A program made the position numbers and the translations under genes. The notes under the pieces were generated by a model. The model saw only the letters and a list, made by a program, of their open reading frames with translations, searched no databases and had not been told where the DNA came from. Of a stretch of DNA of 64,000 bases, positions 1 through 7,173 are shown piece after piece; the first letter of the stretch is position 1; each line of letters begins with the position of its first letter. Source of the stretch: Actinomadura sp. WMMA1423 (lineage in GTDB: Bacteria; Actinomycetota; Actinomycetes; Streptosporangiales; Streptosporangiaceae); assembly GCF_006547145.1 (NCBI RefSeq), contig NZ_CP041244.1, forward strand, positions 8,060,001-8,124,000, in the 5' to 3' direction.

Positions 1-528
1 CTGGACGGGCTGGTCGCCTCCGGCAAGATCCGGCAGATCGGGGTGTCCAACATCGAACTCGACCGGCTCCAGGCGTCCCTGGAGTTCAGCGAGCGCGAGG
101 GGACGGCCCGCTACGTGGCCGTCCAGCCGCAGTACAACCTCGTCTCCCGCGACTCCTACGAGGGCCCCCGCCGCGACCTCGCCGAACGGTACGGGCTGGC
201 CGCCGTCCCCTACTACGGCCTCGCGGCCGGCTTCCTCACCGGCAAGTACCGTCCCGGCTCCACGGTGGACAGCGCGCGCGCCGGGAGCGCGGCGCGGCAC
301 CTGGAGAGCGAGCGCGGGCGCGCCGTCCTGGCCGCGCTCGACATCGTTGCAGAGGAGCAGGACGTGCCGGTCGCGACCGTCGCGCTCGCCTGGCTCGCCG
401 CCCAGCCGACCGTCGCCGCGCCCATCGCGAGCGCCCGGACCCTCGCCCAGCTCCCACCCCTCGTGGAAGCGGCCCACACGCCCCTGACCCCCGATCAGCT
501 CCGGCGCCTGGACGAAGCGTCGTCCTGA
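1..528 (+). CDS. Aldo/keto reductase, C-terminal part (cut by window edge)
   Basis: The reading frame is open from base 1, so the 5' part of the gene lies outside the window; 175 residues are visible. They match the C-terminal half of the NADPH-dependent aldo/keto reductase (TIM-barrel) family: SGKIRQIGVSN, VQPQYNLVSR and the segment YYGLAAGFLTGKYRPG are typical of the YdhF/IolS-like branch, and a late VPVATVALAWL helix precedes the coenzyme-binding segment PIASARTLAQL. The catalytic Asp/Tyr/Lys/His region is upstream and cannot be checked. It would reduce carbonyl compounds in the cytoplasm; the substrate is unknown. The stop lies 22 bp before the next gene, which is on the same strand. Confidence 0.9.
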   Translation: MDGLVASGKIRQIGVSNIELDRLQASLEFSEREGTARYVAVQPQYNLVSRDSYEGPRRDLAERYGLAAVPYYGLAAGFLTGKYRPGSTVDSARAGSAARHLESERGRAVLAALDIVAEEQDVPVATVALAWLAAQPTVAAPIASARTLAQLPPLVEAAHTPLTPDQLRRLDEASS

Positions 529-550
529 GCGGGCCTTAAGATCGCGTGTC

Positions 551-1270
551 GTGCCGCCTGTCGAGTTCGTCCTCATCGGGGGCCTGGCCGCGCTCGCCGG
601 CGCGATCGTGCAGGGCAGCGTCGGCCTCGGCGTCGGGCTGGTCGCGACGCCGATCGTCACGATGCTGTTCCCGTCCCTGATGCCGGGAGCGATCCTCGTC
701 ATCGCGCTCGTCCTGCCCTTCGCGACACTCGCCCAGGAGCTGCGGCACGCCGACCTGCGCGGGCTCGGCTGGGCGTTCGTCGGCCGCCTCGCAGGCACGC
801 CGATCGGCGTGTGGCTGGTGGCCGCCGCCCCGGACCGCGTCCTCGGCGTCGTGATCGGCGTGGTCGTCCTCGCCGCGCTCGCCGCGACGGTCTGGGCGGC
901 GGACGTGCCGCGCAACCGCCGCACGCTCGCCACCGCCGGGGTCATCTCCGGCACGACCGGCACCGCGTCCGGCATCGGCGGCCCGCCGCTCGCGCTGCTC
1001 TACCAGCGCGAGAGCGGCCCCCGCGTCCGCGCGACCCTGGCGGTGTTCTTCATCGCCGGCGCCCTGCTGTCGCTGCTCACCCTCGCCGCCGCCGGGCGCC
1101 TCCCGGCCCGGCAGGTCGTCGCGGGCGCCGAGCTGGTCCCGTTCGTGTTCGCCGGTTTCCTCCTGGCGGGCCCGCTGCGCCGCTACCTTGACGGCGGGCG
1201 CCTGCGGGCCGCGCTCCTCGCCGTCGTCGGGACGTCCGCGGCGGTGCTGATCGTCCGCAGCCTGTTCTGA
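551..1270 (+). CDS. TauE/SafE family sulfite-exporter-like permease
   Basis: A 239-residue hydrophobic protein with about eight membrane segments. The family is built from two related halves, and both signature segments are visible: a Gly-rich GAIVQGSVGLGVGLV near residues 17-31 and SGTTGTASGIGGPPLALL in the second half. TauE/SafE proteins are thought to move sulfite, sulfoacetate or other organic anions across the cytoplasmic membrane; no neighbouring gene reveals the substrate here. The start is a GTG. The last 38 bases of the gene lie inside an imperfect tandem repeat that also contains the start of the next gene. Confidence 0.85.
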   Translation: MPPVEFVLIGGLAALAGAIVQGSVGLGVGLVATPIVTMLFPSLMPGAILVIALVLPFATLAQELRHADLRGLGWAFVGRLAGTPIGVWLVAAAPDRVLGVVIGVVVLAALAATVWAADVPRNRRTLATAGVISGTTGTASGIGGPPLALLYQRESGPRVRATLAVFFIAGALLSLLTLAAAGRLPARQVVAGAELVPFVFAGFLLAGPLRRYLDGGRLRAALLAVVGTSAAVLIVRSLF

Positions 1271-1350
1271 CGCGCCCCACCAGGAAGCCCGGCTGGAAGC
1301 CGTCCGCGGTGGTGCTGATCGCCCCTAGCCTGTTCTGATGCGTCCCACCA
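1233..1350. repeat. Imperfect 50-bp tandem duplication (period 68 bp) at a gene junction
   Basis: Bases 1233-1282 and 1301-1350 are the same segment repeated with 44 of 50 positions identical, and weaker similarity continues for some 20 bp beyond each copy. Copy 1 carries the stop codon of the TauE gene followed by ACG. Copy 2 carries the same stop-like TGA overlapping the ATG start of the glycosylase gene (TGATG). The arrangement looks like an old duplication of a stop-start junction. Confidence 0.8.
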
Positions 1351-1901
1351 AGGCCGATCTGGAGGCCGCTCGCGATCGCGTCATCCCCGACATCCTGCCC
1401 GAGGGCCCGGGGACGCTCCGCGTCCTGTTCTGCGGCATCAACCCGGGCCTGTACTCGGGCGCGACCGGCCGCCACTTCGCCCGTCCCGGCAACCGCTTCT
1501 GGCCCGCGCTGCACCTGTCCGGCTTCACCGACCGGAGGCTGCACCCGTCCGAGCAGGACCTGCTGCCCGGGTACGGCCTCGGCATCACCAACCTGGCGCC
1601 GCGCACCACCGCCCGCGCCGACGAGCTGACCGACGCCGAACTCCGCGAGGGCGGACGGCGCCTGGCCGCCCTCGTCGAACGCCACCGCCCCGCCTACCTG
1701 GCCGTCGCGGGCGTCACCGCCTACCGCACGGCCTTCGGCCGCCCCAAGACGCAGATCGGACCGCAGGACGAGGACTTCGGCCCCGCACGCCTCTGGGTCC
1801 TGCCGAACCCGAGCGGCCTCAACGCGAGCTGGCCCCTCGACCGCATCGCCGCCGAGTTCGCCCGCCTCCGCGAGGCCGCCGAAGCCCTCAGAACTCCGTG
1901 A
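1338..1901 (+). CDS. mug: G/U mismatch-specific DNA glycosylase
   Basis: 187 residues, the normal size for Mug/TDG-type uracil-DNA glycosylases. The catalytic/pocket motif GINPGLYSGATGRHF is at residues 35-49 and the second loop LPNPSGLNASW lies near residue 155; both are diagnostic of family 2 glycosylases that remove uracil or ethenocytosine opposite G and start base-excision repair. NPG (rather than GQDPY) excludes family 1. The ATG overlaps the TGA of the duplicated junction. The 3' end overlaps the convergent Uma2 gene by 14 bp. Confidence 0.9.
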   Translation: MRPTKADLEAARDRVIPDILPEGPGTLRVLFCGINPGLYSGATGRHFARPGNRFWPALHLSGFTDRRLHPSEQDLLPGYGLGITNLAPRTTARADELTDAELREGGRRLAALVERHRPAYLAVAGVTAYRTAFGRPKTQIGPQDEDFGPARLWVLPNPSGLNASWPLDRIAAEFARLREAAEALRTP

Positions 1902-2496
1902 GAACCCGCGGGTCGAACCGCACGGTGATGGTGGTGTCCGCCTCCACCGTCGCCTCCGCCAGGTTCCCCGCGCTGACCGTTCGGACTCGACGGTAGGTGG
2001 CAGCGACGTCGTCCAGAGCGAAGATCTGGATGCTGGGGCTGGGAGCGAACTCGGCGAGCCAGTACTGAGGAATACCGAGCGTCGCGTACTCCTTGAGCTT
2101 GCGCACGCGGTCGGTGCGTTCGCTGCCACTGCCCGGAGACACGACCTCGACGACGAGCAGGACCTCGATGCCCGGAATCACGACAGGGTTGCGGTCGACG
2201 ATCGAGGCGCGGGCCACATTCCTCGGCACCACGAACACGTCGGGCTTGCGAATGCCCGCCGGAGTGCTGATCTCCCATTCGCCTCCACCGGCGATGAAGA
2301 CGGAGGCCTTCACGTCCGTCGCCGCCTCTTGGAGGATGTCCTGGACTTGCCTCGCGGCCCAATTGTGAGGCGCGCTCGGGGACAACTCGACCAGCCACCC
2401 GTCTTCGAGTTCAAGGCCGCGGCCTTCGTCCTCTCGGGCGTGCAGATCCTCCGCCGTGTACGGGCCGAACCCGCCATGATCGTGCGCGACGCTCAC
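1888..2496 (-). CDS. Uma2 family (DUF820) putative endonuclease
   Basis: About 202 residues with the PD-(D/E)XK-like layout of the Uma2/DUF820 family: an N-terminal YTAEDLHAR segment, HNWAARQVQDIL helix, KPDVFVV (metal Asp), then IEVLLVVEVVSPGS with the Glu and the follow-on DRVRKLKEYATLGIPQYW. The family is abundant in cyanobacteria and actinomycetes, but its biological role is unsettled. I chose the GTG at 2496 because GGGAG lies 7 bases upstream; the frame is open to a GTG at 2538. No partner antitoxin or transposase is adjacent. Confidence 0.8.
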   Translation of the reverse strand: MSVAHDHGGFGPYTAEDLHAREDEGRGLELEDGWLVELSPSAPHNWAARQVQDILQEAATDVKASVFIAGGGEWEISTPAGIRKPDVFVVPRNVARASIVDRNPVVIPGIEVLLVVEVVSPGSGSERTDRVRKLKEYATLGIPQYWLAEFAPSPSIQIFALDDVAATYRRVRTVSAGNLAEATVEADTTITVRFDPRVLTEF

Positions 2497-2588
2497 GTTT
2501 CCGCTCCCGCTGGTGGCATGCCGAATCCATGCAGGCACTACGTTACCCCGCCCGACTGTCGCGACCTAGAGTAGTGAGTTCTTTACGC

Positions 2589-3026
2589 TCAGTTGGCGTT
2601 GTTGAGGGCGGCGGTGGCGAACATCGTCTCGACCTCTTTGACCAGGGTGGGGGTCGGCTGCCACAGGTCGGTGCGGCCCAGGGCGACGATGGGGCGGGGG
2701 AGGGCGCGGATGTCCGCAAGGCGCCAGTGGTGGGCGGCGGGGCCGGCCCAGGGGCCGCAGTCGCAGGCGGCGCCGCGGACGGCGGCCGAACAGACGTCGT
2801 CGAGTTCGGCGACCGCGATGACCGCGCCGATCGTGGCGAGCGGGTCGCGGGGGTCCCACCCGGCCGCCTGGATCAGCGGGGAGTCGCACGCCTTCAGGTC
2901 GACGCGCATCGAGGCGTGGATGAGCAGCGGACCGCGGTAGGCGGTCGGGAAGCTCTGGTTGGACACGGCCTTGCCACCACGCGCGATCGCGAACGCCCAG
3001 GGCTGCTGAACACTCATCGCCTGCAC
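2589..3026 (-). CDS. ASCH domain-containing protein
   Basis: 145 residues from a GTG at 3026. The start is decided by a strong GGAGG with 7-base spacing; the internal ATG at 3017 lies too far from it. The opening SVQQPWAFAIARGGKAVSNQSF followed by YRGPLLIHAS is the hallmark of the ASCH fold (PUA-like RNA/nucleotide-binding barrel). Some ASCH proteins hydrolyse N4-acetylcytidine or bind RNA, but this protein's function is unknown. A Cys pair (ACDCGPW) sits mid-protein. It is transcribed away from the sugar transporter operon, after a spacer with two inverted repeats. Confidence 0.8.
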   Translation of the reverse strand: MQAMSVQQPWAFAIARGGKAVSNQSFPTAYRGPLLIHASMRVDLKACDSPLIQAAGWDPRDPLATIGAVIAVAELDDVCSAAVRGAACDCGPWAGPAAHHWRLADIRALPRPIVALGRTDLWQPTPTLVKEVETMFATAALNNAN

Positions 3027-3180
3027 GCGGTCACCTCCAGTATTCGCCCGGTTCGTGCGCCCCCGGGTATCGGCGGGACGCCCGGCGGCGGGACGCCGGG
3101 GGTCGCGCGACGATGCCCGAGAGGCTAGGCGCATCCCGGAGGAATTGCCAACGTACGAGGCGAACGGGTCGTTGTCCGTC

Positions 3181-3222
3181 ATGGGTTGTTCGAACCCATG
3201 AGGTGTTTGATCACACATGTGA
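3181..3222. promoter_or_regulatory. Two short inverted repeats in the ASCH/ABC spacer
   Basis: ATGGGTT-gttcg-AACCCAT (3181-3199, 7-bp arms) and TCACA-CA-TGTGA (3211-3222, 5-bp arms) lie between the 3' end of the sugar permease gene and the ASCH gene. They could be protein-binding sites for the ASCH promoter or weak termination structures. Neither is followed by a U-tract. Function is inferred only from symmetry. Confidence 0.35.
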
Positions 3223-3262
3223 CGCCTGAGGGTGAAATGTGGTTGACGCGTCCGCGCGATTC

Positions 3263-4108
3263 TCAGCCCTTCAGCGCGCCCGCCATGAGGCCGCGCATGA
3301 AGAACCGTCCGAGCAGCAGGTAGACCAGCAATGTCGGCAGGGAGGCGAGCAGCGCCTCGGCCATCTGCTGGTTGTACTGGACGGCCACCGCGCCCGAACC
3401 GGCCGTGTTGTTCAGCATCACCGTGACCGGCCAGCTGTCGGGGGCGCCGAGGAACACCGCGAACAGGAAGTCGTTCCACATCGAGGTGAACTGCCAGATC
3501 AGCGTCACCGCGAACGCGGGCGCCGACACCGGCAGGACGACCGACCAGTAGGTGCGGAGCATCCCCGCGCCGTCGACCCGGGCCGCCTCGATCAGCTCGT
3601 CCGGGATCGTCACGTAGTAGTTCCGGAAGATCAGCGTGCAGATCGGGATGCCGTACACGACGTGGGCCAGGACGAGGCCGCGGATCGTCCCCACCAGCTC
3701 CATGTCGGTGAGCAGGCCGGCCAGCGGGATCATCACCGCCTGGTAGGGGATGAACATGCCGAACAGGAACAGCGTGAAGACCACGTCCGCGCCCGGGAAC
3801 CGCCACTTGGACAGCACGTAGCCGTTCAGCGAGCCGAGCACCGCCGAGATCAGCGACCCGGAGACGGCGATCTTGACGCTGTTCTCCAGGCCGGGCCGCA
3901 GCGCGTCCCACGCCGAGCTCCAGCCGGACATGCTCCAGCTGGCCGGCAGGTTCCAGGCGCTGCTCGGGTCGGCCTCGTCCAGCGGCTTGAAGCTCGTGAC
4001 CACCAGCACGTAGACGGGGATCAGGAAGAGCAGGACGAACGCCAGCAGGACGACCAGCTTGGCGGCCTGCCACGCGCGCGACGACCCGCCCGGCTCCACG
4101 TGCGTCAT
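3263..4108 (-). CDS. Carbohydrate ABC transporter permease (MalG/GtsC type)
   Basis: 281 residues with six predicted membrane helices. The first is at about residues 17-38, and the cytoplasmic EAA loop (EAARVDGAGMLRTYWSVVLP, residues 174-193) docks on the ATPase. It is the second membrane subunit of a CUT1 sugar importer. The ATG start overlaps the stop of the upstream permease gene (ATGA, 4105-4108), so translation is probably coupled. It is the last gene of the three-gene operon, and no ATPase gene follows. In actinomycetes such operons usually share an MsiK-like ATPase encoded elsewhere; that is family knowledge, not seen here. Confidence 0.95.
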   Translation of the reverse strand: MTHVEPGGSSRAWQAAKLVVLLAFVLLFLIPVYVLVVTSFKPLDEADPSSAWNLPASWSMSGWSSAWDALRPGLENSVKIAVSGSLISAVLGSLNGYVLSKWRFPGADVVFTLFLFGMFIPYQAVMIPLAGLLTDMELVGTIRGLVLAHVVYGIPICTLIFRNYYVTIPDELIEAARVDGAGMLRTYWSVVLPVSAPAFAVTLIWQFTSMWNDFLFAVFLGAPDSWPVTVMLNNTAGSGAVAVQYNQQMAEALLASLPTLLVYLLLGRFFMRGLMAGALKG

Positions 4109-5013
4109 CGCGTCCGCTCCGAACGTACCGACCAGACCAGATAGGGGATCACCAGCAGGGCCACCGCGAACAGCAGGTAGGTGGCGATCGTGGCGCCGTT
4201 CGCCGGGTCGTGCCGGTCGAAGATCTCGACGTAGGTGGCGACGGCCGGGACATAGGTGATGATCTGCTTGCCCGCGATCGCCATGATCAGGTCGAACACC
4301 TTCAGCGAGATGTGCCCGAGGATGATCAGCGCGGACAGCGTGACCGGGCGGAGCTGGGGCAGGACCACGTACCGGTACACCTTCCACTCGGACGCGCCGT
4401 CCACCCGCGCCGCCTCGCGCAGCTCTCCGGGGACGCTGCGGAACCCCGCGAGGTACAGCGCCATCACGTAGCCGGACATCTGCCAGATCGCGGGCAGGGC
4501 CATGGCGGCCATGCCCCAGTCCGGGTCCTGCCACCAGCTGTTCGCCAGCGCGCCGAGGTGCAACTTGTCGAACAGCTGGTTGAAGCCGACCGCGCGCTCC
4601 GGCGGCGCCGGGTTCATCAGCCAGCGCCACACGACGCCGCTGGCGATGAACGACACCGCCATGGGGAACAGGTAGACGACGCGGAAGGACGCCTCGCCCC
4701 TGATGCCCTTGTCCATCAGGAACGCCAGGAACGCGCCGAGCACCAGGGCGCCGACGACGAAGACCGCGGTGAACAGCAGCGCGTGCTTCACCGCGCCGGG
4801 CCAGCTGGGCTGGTCCCAAAGGTCGACGAAGTTCCTGCCCTTGTCGAACCCGTACTCGGTGACCTCGTCGTGCTTGCCGCTCACCGCGACCCGCGTGTTC
4901 CAGAAGATGAGCCCGTAGACGAACAGGCCGATCGCCGCGATGGACGGCGAGACCAGCAGCAGTCCGGGCAGCCACCGGCGGCTACGGGCCCACCTGGAAC
5001 CGGTGGAGCTCAC
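4105..5013 (-). CDS. Sugar ABC transporter permease (MalF/GtsB type)
   Basis: 302 residues, N-terminal helix at about 15-37, six membrane segments in all, and the EAA loop EAARVDGASEWKVYRYVVLP at residues 200-219. This is the first inner-membrane subunit of the CUT1 importer. The extracytoplasmic stretch after helix 1 (about residues 41-75) is longer than in minimal permeases, as in the glucose/mannose GtsB branch. The GTG start overlaps the stop of the binding-protein gene (GTGA, 5010-5013), and its own stop overlaps the next start. Confidence 0.95.
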   Translation of the reverse strand: MSSTGSRWARSRRWLPGLLLVSPSIAAIGLFVYGLIFWNTRVAVSGKHDEVTEYGFDKGRNFVDLWDQPSWPGAVKHALLFTAVFVVGALVLGAFLAFLMDKGIRGEASFRVVYLFPMAVSFIASGVVWRWLMNPAPPERAVGFNQLFDKLHLGALANSWWQDPDWGMAAMALPAIWQMSGYVMALYLAGFRSVPGELREAARVDGASEWKVYRYVVLPQLRPVTLSALIILGHISLKVFDLIMAIAGKQIITYVPAVATYVEIFDRHDPANGATIATYLLFAVALLVIPYLVWSVRSERTR

Positions 5014-6314
5014 TGGCCGCTGTTCTTGGCCGCGCTCACCAGCCCCTGCTGGAGTTTGGCGACGTCCTTGTTCTGCAGGAAGAGGCCCACCGCGGTGTCG
5101 ATGTCGGTGTGCTGCTTCTTACTGGCGTTGACGCCGTGCCAGAACGAGCCCGCCAGCTTGACGCCGGGCTTGTTCCACTGCTCGAACGCGTACTGGAGGT
5201 AGCCCTTGTAGAGGCTCTTGTCGGCGTCCTTGCGGGCGGGGACGGATCCCTTCTTCGGGTTGAACAGGTCCTGCCCCTCCTTGCTGGACACCTCCTTCAG
5301 CCATGCGAGGGCGCCGCCGCGGTGGGGCGCTCCCTTGGGGAGGGTGAAGCTGTCCGACAGCCACAGGTAGGTGCCGTCCGTGCCGGGGGAGGCCGCGTAC
5401 TTGAAGTCGGTGTCGAGCTTCTTGCCGAGGCCGTTCGGCGCGCTGCCGACGAAGTACCCGTACGCCCAGTCGCCCATGATGTTGAACGCGGCCTTGCCGT
5501 CCACGACGGCCTTGGCGGCGCCCTGCCAGTCGGTGGACGCGGCCTCCAGCGTCGTGTACTTCATGATCTCGGCGTAGTCGGTCAGCGCCTTGGTCACCGC
5601 CGGGCTGCTCCAGTCGGCGCCCGGCTTCCACAGCGCGTTGTAGGCGTCGGTGCCGAGGTCGCCCAGCAGGACGTTCTCCAGCAGGTGGTCGGCCGTCCAC
5701 TGCGCTCCGAGCGACAGCGGGACCTTCTTCGTCCTGTCCTTGACGGCCTTCAGCGCGGTGATGAAATCGGCGATCGTCGCGGGCGGCCCGGAGATCCCGG
5801 CGTCCTTCAGGATGCCCGGGTTGTACCAGAGCATGTTCGACCGGTGGATGTTCACCGGAACCGAGTAGATCTTCCCCTTGTAGCTGATCTGGTCGAGGAG
5901 CTGCTGCGGGTAGGCCGCCTTCAGGTTGTTCTCCTCGTAGAAGGAGTCCAGCGGCTCGATCTGCCCGGCCTTGATGTAGTCGAGAAGCTCGGCGCCCGCG
6001 TGGCCCTGGAAGGAGTCCGGGGGCTTGCGGTTCTGGAGCCGGCTCGCCAGGACGGCCTGGGCCTGGGTGCCCGACCCGCCGGCGATGGCCGCGTTGACGA
6101 ACTTGGTGCCGGGGTTCTTCTTCTCGAAGTCGGCCTGCATCGCGGCGAGCCCGTCCGCCTCACCGGGCCCGGTCCACCAGGAGAAGACCTCGACCTGGGA
6201 TTTGTCGTCGGAGCCCTTGTCGTCGCTGCCGCCGCAGCCCGACACGGCGAGGGCGGCGGTCATCGTCACGGCGGCGACCGCCTTCAGGCGCCGCCCGGGA
6301 GCACGTACTCGCAT
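5010..6314 (-). CDS. Sugar ABC transporter substrate-binding lipoprotein
   Basis: 434 residues. A lipoprotein signal ends in the lipobox ALAVSGC with Cys27, so the protein is anchored outside the membrane. The mature part has the cluster B extracellular solute-binding fold: VFSWWTGPGEADGL at the start, IYSVPVNIHRSNMLWYN in the hinge, and NIMGDWAYGYFVGSAP later. The closest family I recognise is the glucose/mannose type (GtsA-like), but specificity cannot be read off with confidence. It heads the operon, and its upstream region has an inverted repeat. RBS AAGGG lies 9 bases before the ATG. Confidence 0.92.
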   Translation of the reverse strand: MRVRAPGRRLKAVAAVTMTAALAVSGCGGSDDKGSDDKSQVEVFSWWTGPGEADGLAAMQADFEKKNPGTKFVNAAIAGGSGTQAQAVLASRLQNRKPPDSFQGHAGAELLDYIKAGQIEPLDSFYEENNLKAAYPQQLLDQISYKGKIYSVPVNIHRSNMLWYNPGILKDAGISGPPATIADFITALKAVKDRTKKVPLSLGAQWTADHLLENVLLGDLGTDAYNALWKPGADWSSPAVTKALTDYAEIMKYTTLEAASTDWQGAAKAVVDGKAAFNIMGDWAYGYFVGSAPNGLGKKLDTDFKYAASPGTDGTYLWLSDSFTLPKGAPHRGGALAWLKEVSSKEGQDLFNPKKGSVPARKDADKSLYKGYLQYAFEQWNKPGVKLAGSFWHGVNASKKQHTDIDTAVGLFLQNKDVAKLQQGLVSAAKNSGQ

Positions 6315-6342
6315 CGTCCGTCCCTTCGGTTACCCCGAAAAA

Positions 6343-6356
6343 CAAGCGTCTGCTTG
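6343..6356. promoter_or_regulatory. Inverted repeat upstream of sugar ABC operon
   Basis: CAAGC-gtct-GCTTG lies about 30 bp upstream of the binding-protein start, flanked by GGACGGACGGACGG repeats and followed upstream by a TTGACC hexamer (minus strand, 6373-6368) that could be a -35 element. Position and symmetry suit a repressor site for the transporter, but no regulator gene is nearby. Confidence 0.35.
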
Positions 6357-6444
6357 GACGGACGGACGGTCAACACCGGACGCCGAATAGTGATCTTTCG
6401 GTGATGCGGCGGCCCGCGGCCGCGGCGGGCACGGGTGCGCGCGG

Positions 6445-7029
6445 CTACCAGCCGAGGGCGGGCGGCAGGCCGGCGAGGCCGGCGTCGGGCCAGTCGAGCG
6501 GCGCGCCGAGCGGTGCCAGCTCGGCCAGCTGGAGCCGGTACCAGAGCGAGGACTCGGGGCGCCGGGTCAGCTCCAGGCAGCGCTCCCACGTCCACCACTC
6601 CGCGTGCTCGACCTCCTCGGGGTTGACCCGGACGGCCGTGCCCGCCGGGACGACGGCGCGCACGACGGGGCAGCGCTCGTGCTCGACCGTCCCGTCGTCG
6701 GCGACGGCGCGGTACTGGAACCGGGGCAGAACGGACGTGAGCGTCGCCTCCCGGATGCCGAGCTCGTCCTGCAAGCGCCGGAGCACGGCGTCGCGGAGCT
6801 TCTCGCCGGGCCCCGGATGGCCGCAGCAGCTGCCCGTCCAGACGCCGGGGAACGTCCGCTTCCCGAGAGCGCGCTGAGTGATCAGCACGCGACCGTCCGT
6901 ATCCGTGACATAGCAGGAAAAGGCCAGGTGGTACGGCGTGTCCCTATGGTGGCTGGTGCTCTTGGGCGCGGTTCCGACCGCCTCGTCGTCCGCGTTGAGC
7001 AGCACAATCTCTTCGACGCCCATGCTCAC
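6445..7029 (-). CDS. idi: Isopentenyl-diphosphate delta-isomerase (type I)
   Basis: 194 residues. The Nudix-fold isomerase interconverts IPP and DMAPP using a Cys/Glu pair and a metal. Visible landmarks are VWTGSCCGHPGPGE (catalytic Cys at about residue 69 and His at 71), the Nudix-like helix RDAVLRRLQDELGI, and VEHERCP with the second catalytic Glu. A GTG at 7029 and an ATG at 7023 are both served by the GAGGTAGGAAG sequence; the ATG has the better spacing to AGGAAG, so the true start may be 7023. It is divergent from dxs, which makes the precursors it acts on. Confidence 0.95.
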   Translation of the reverse strand: MSMGVEEIVLLNADDEAVGTAPKSTSHHRDTPYHLAFSCYVTDTDGRVLITQRALGKRTFPGVWTGSCCGHPGPGEKLRDAVLRRLQDELGIREATLTSVLPRFQYRAVADDGTVEHERCPVVRAVVPAGTAVRVNPEEVEHAEWWTWERCLELTRRPESSLWYRLQLAELAPLGAPLDWPDAGLAGLPPALGW

Positions 7030-7173
7030 TTCCTACCTCATCCCCCCTCTCGGGGTCAGTCTTTTCACACCCCCCGGGCGGGTGGTCCGCGGCGCGTCGC
7101 GGGCGAACCGGGATTAAACTCGGAACGGCCCGAGCCAGGGGAGACCGGATCCCCGACGGAGGAGTTGAAACGA

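Noticed and set aside
3181..3199. A T-arm-like GTTCGAAC suggesting a tRNA end
   Set aside because: The bases flanking the loop do not pair as a T-stem and no acceptor, D or anticodon arm is found nearby.
5109..6404. Long open frames opposite the sugar-binding-protein gene
   Set aside because: They are antisense shadow frames in GC-rich DNA; the products have no family features, and the real gene on the other strand has lipobox and fold motifs.
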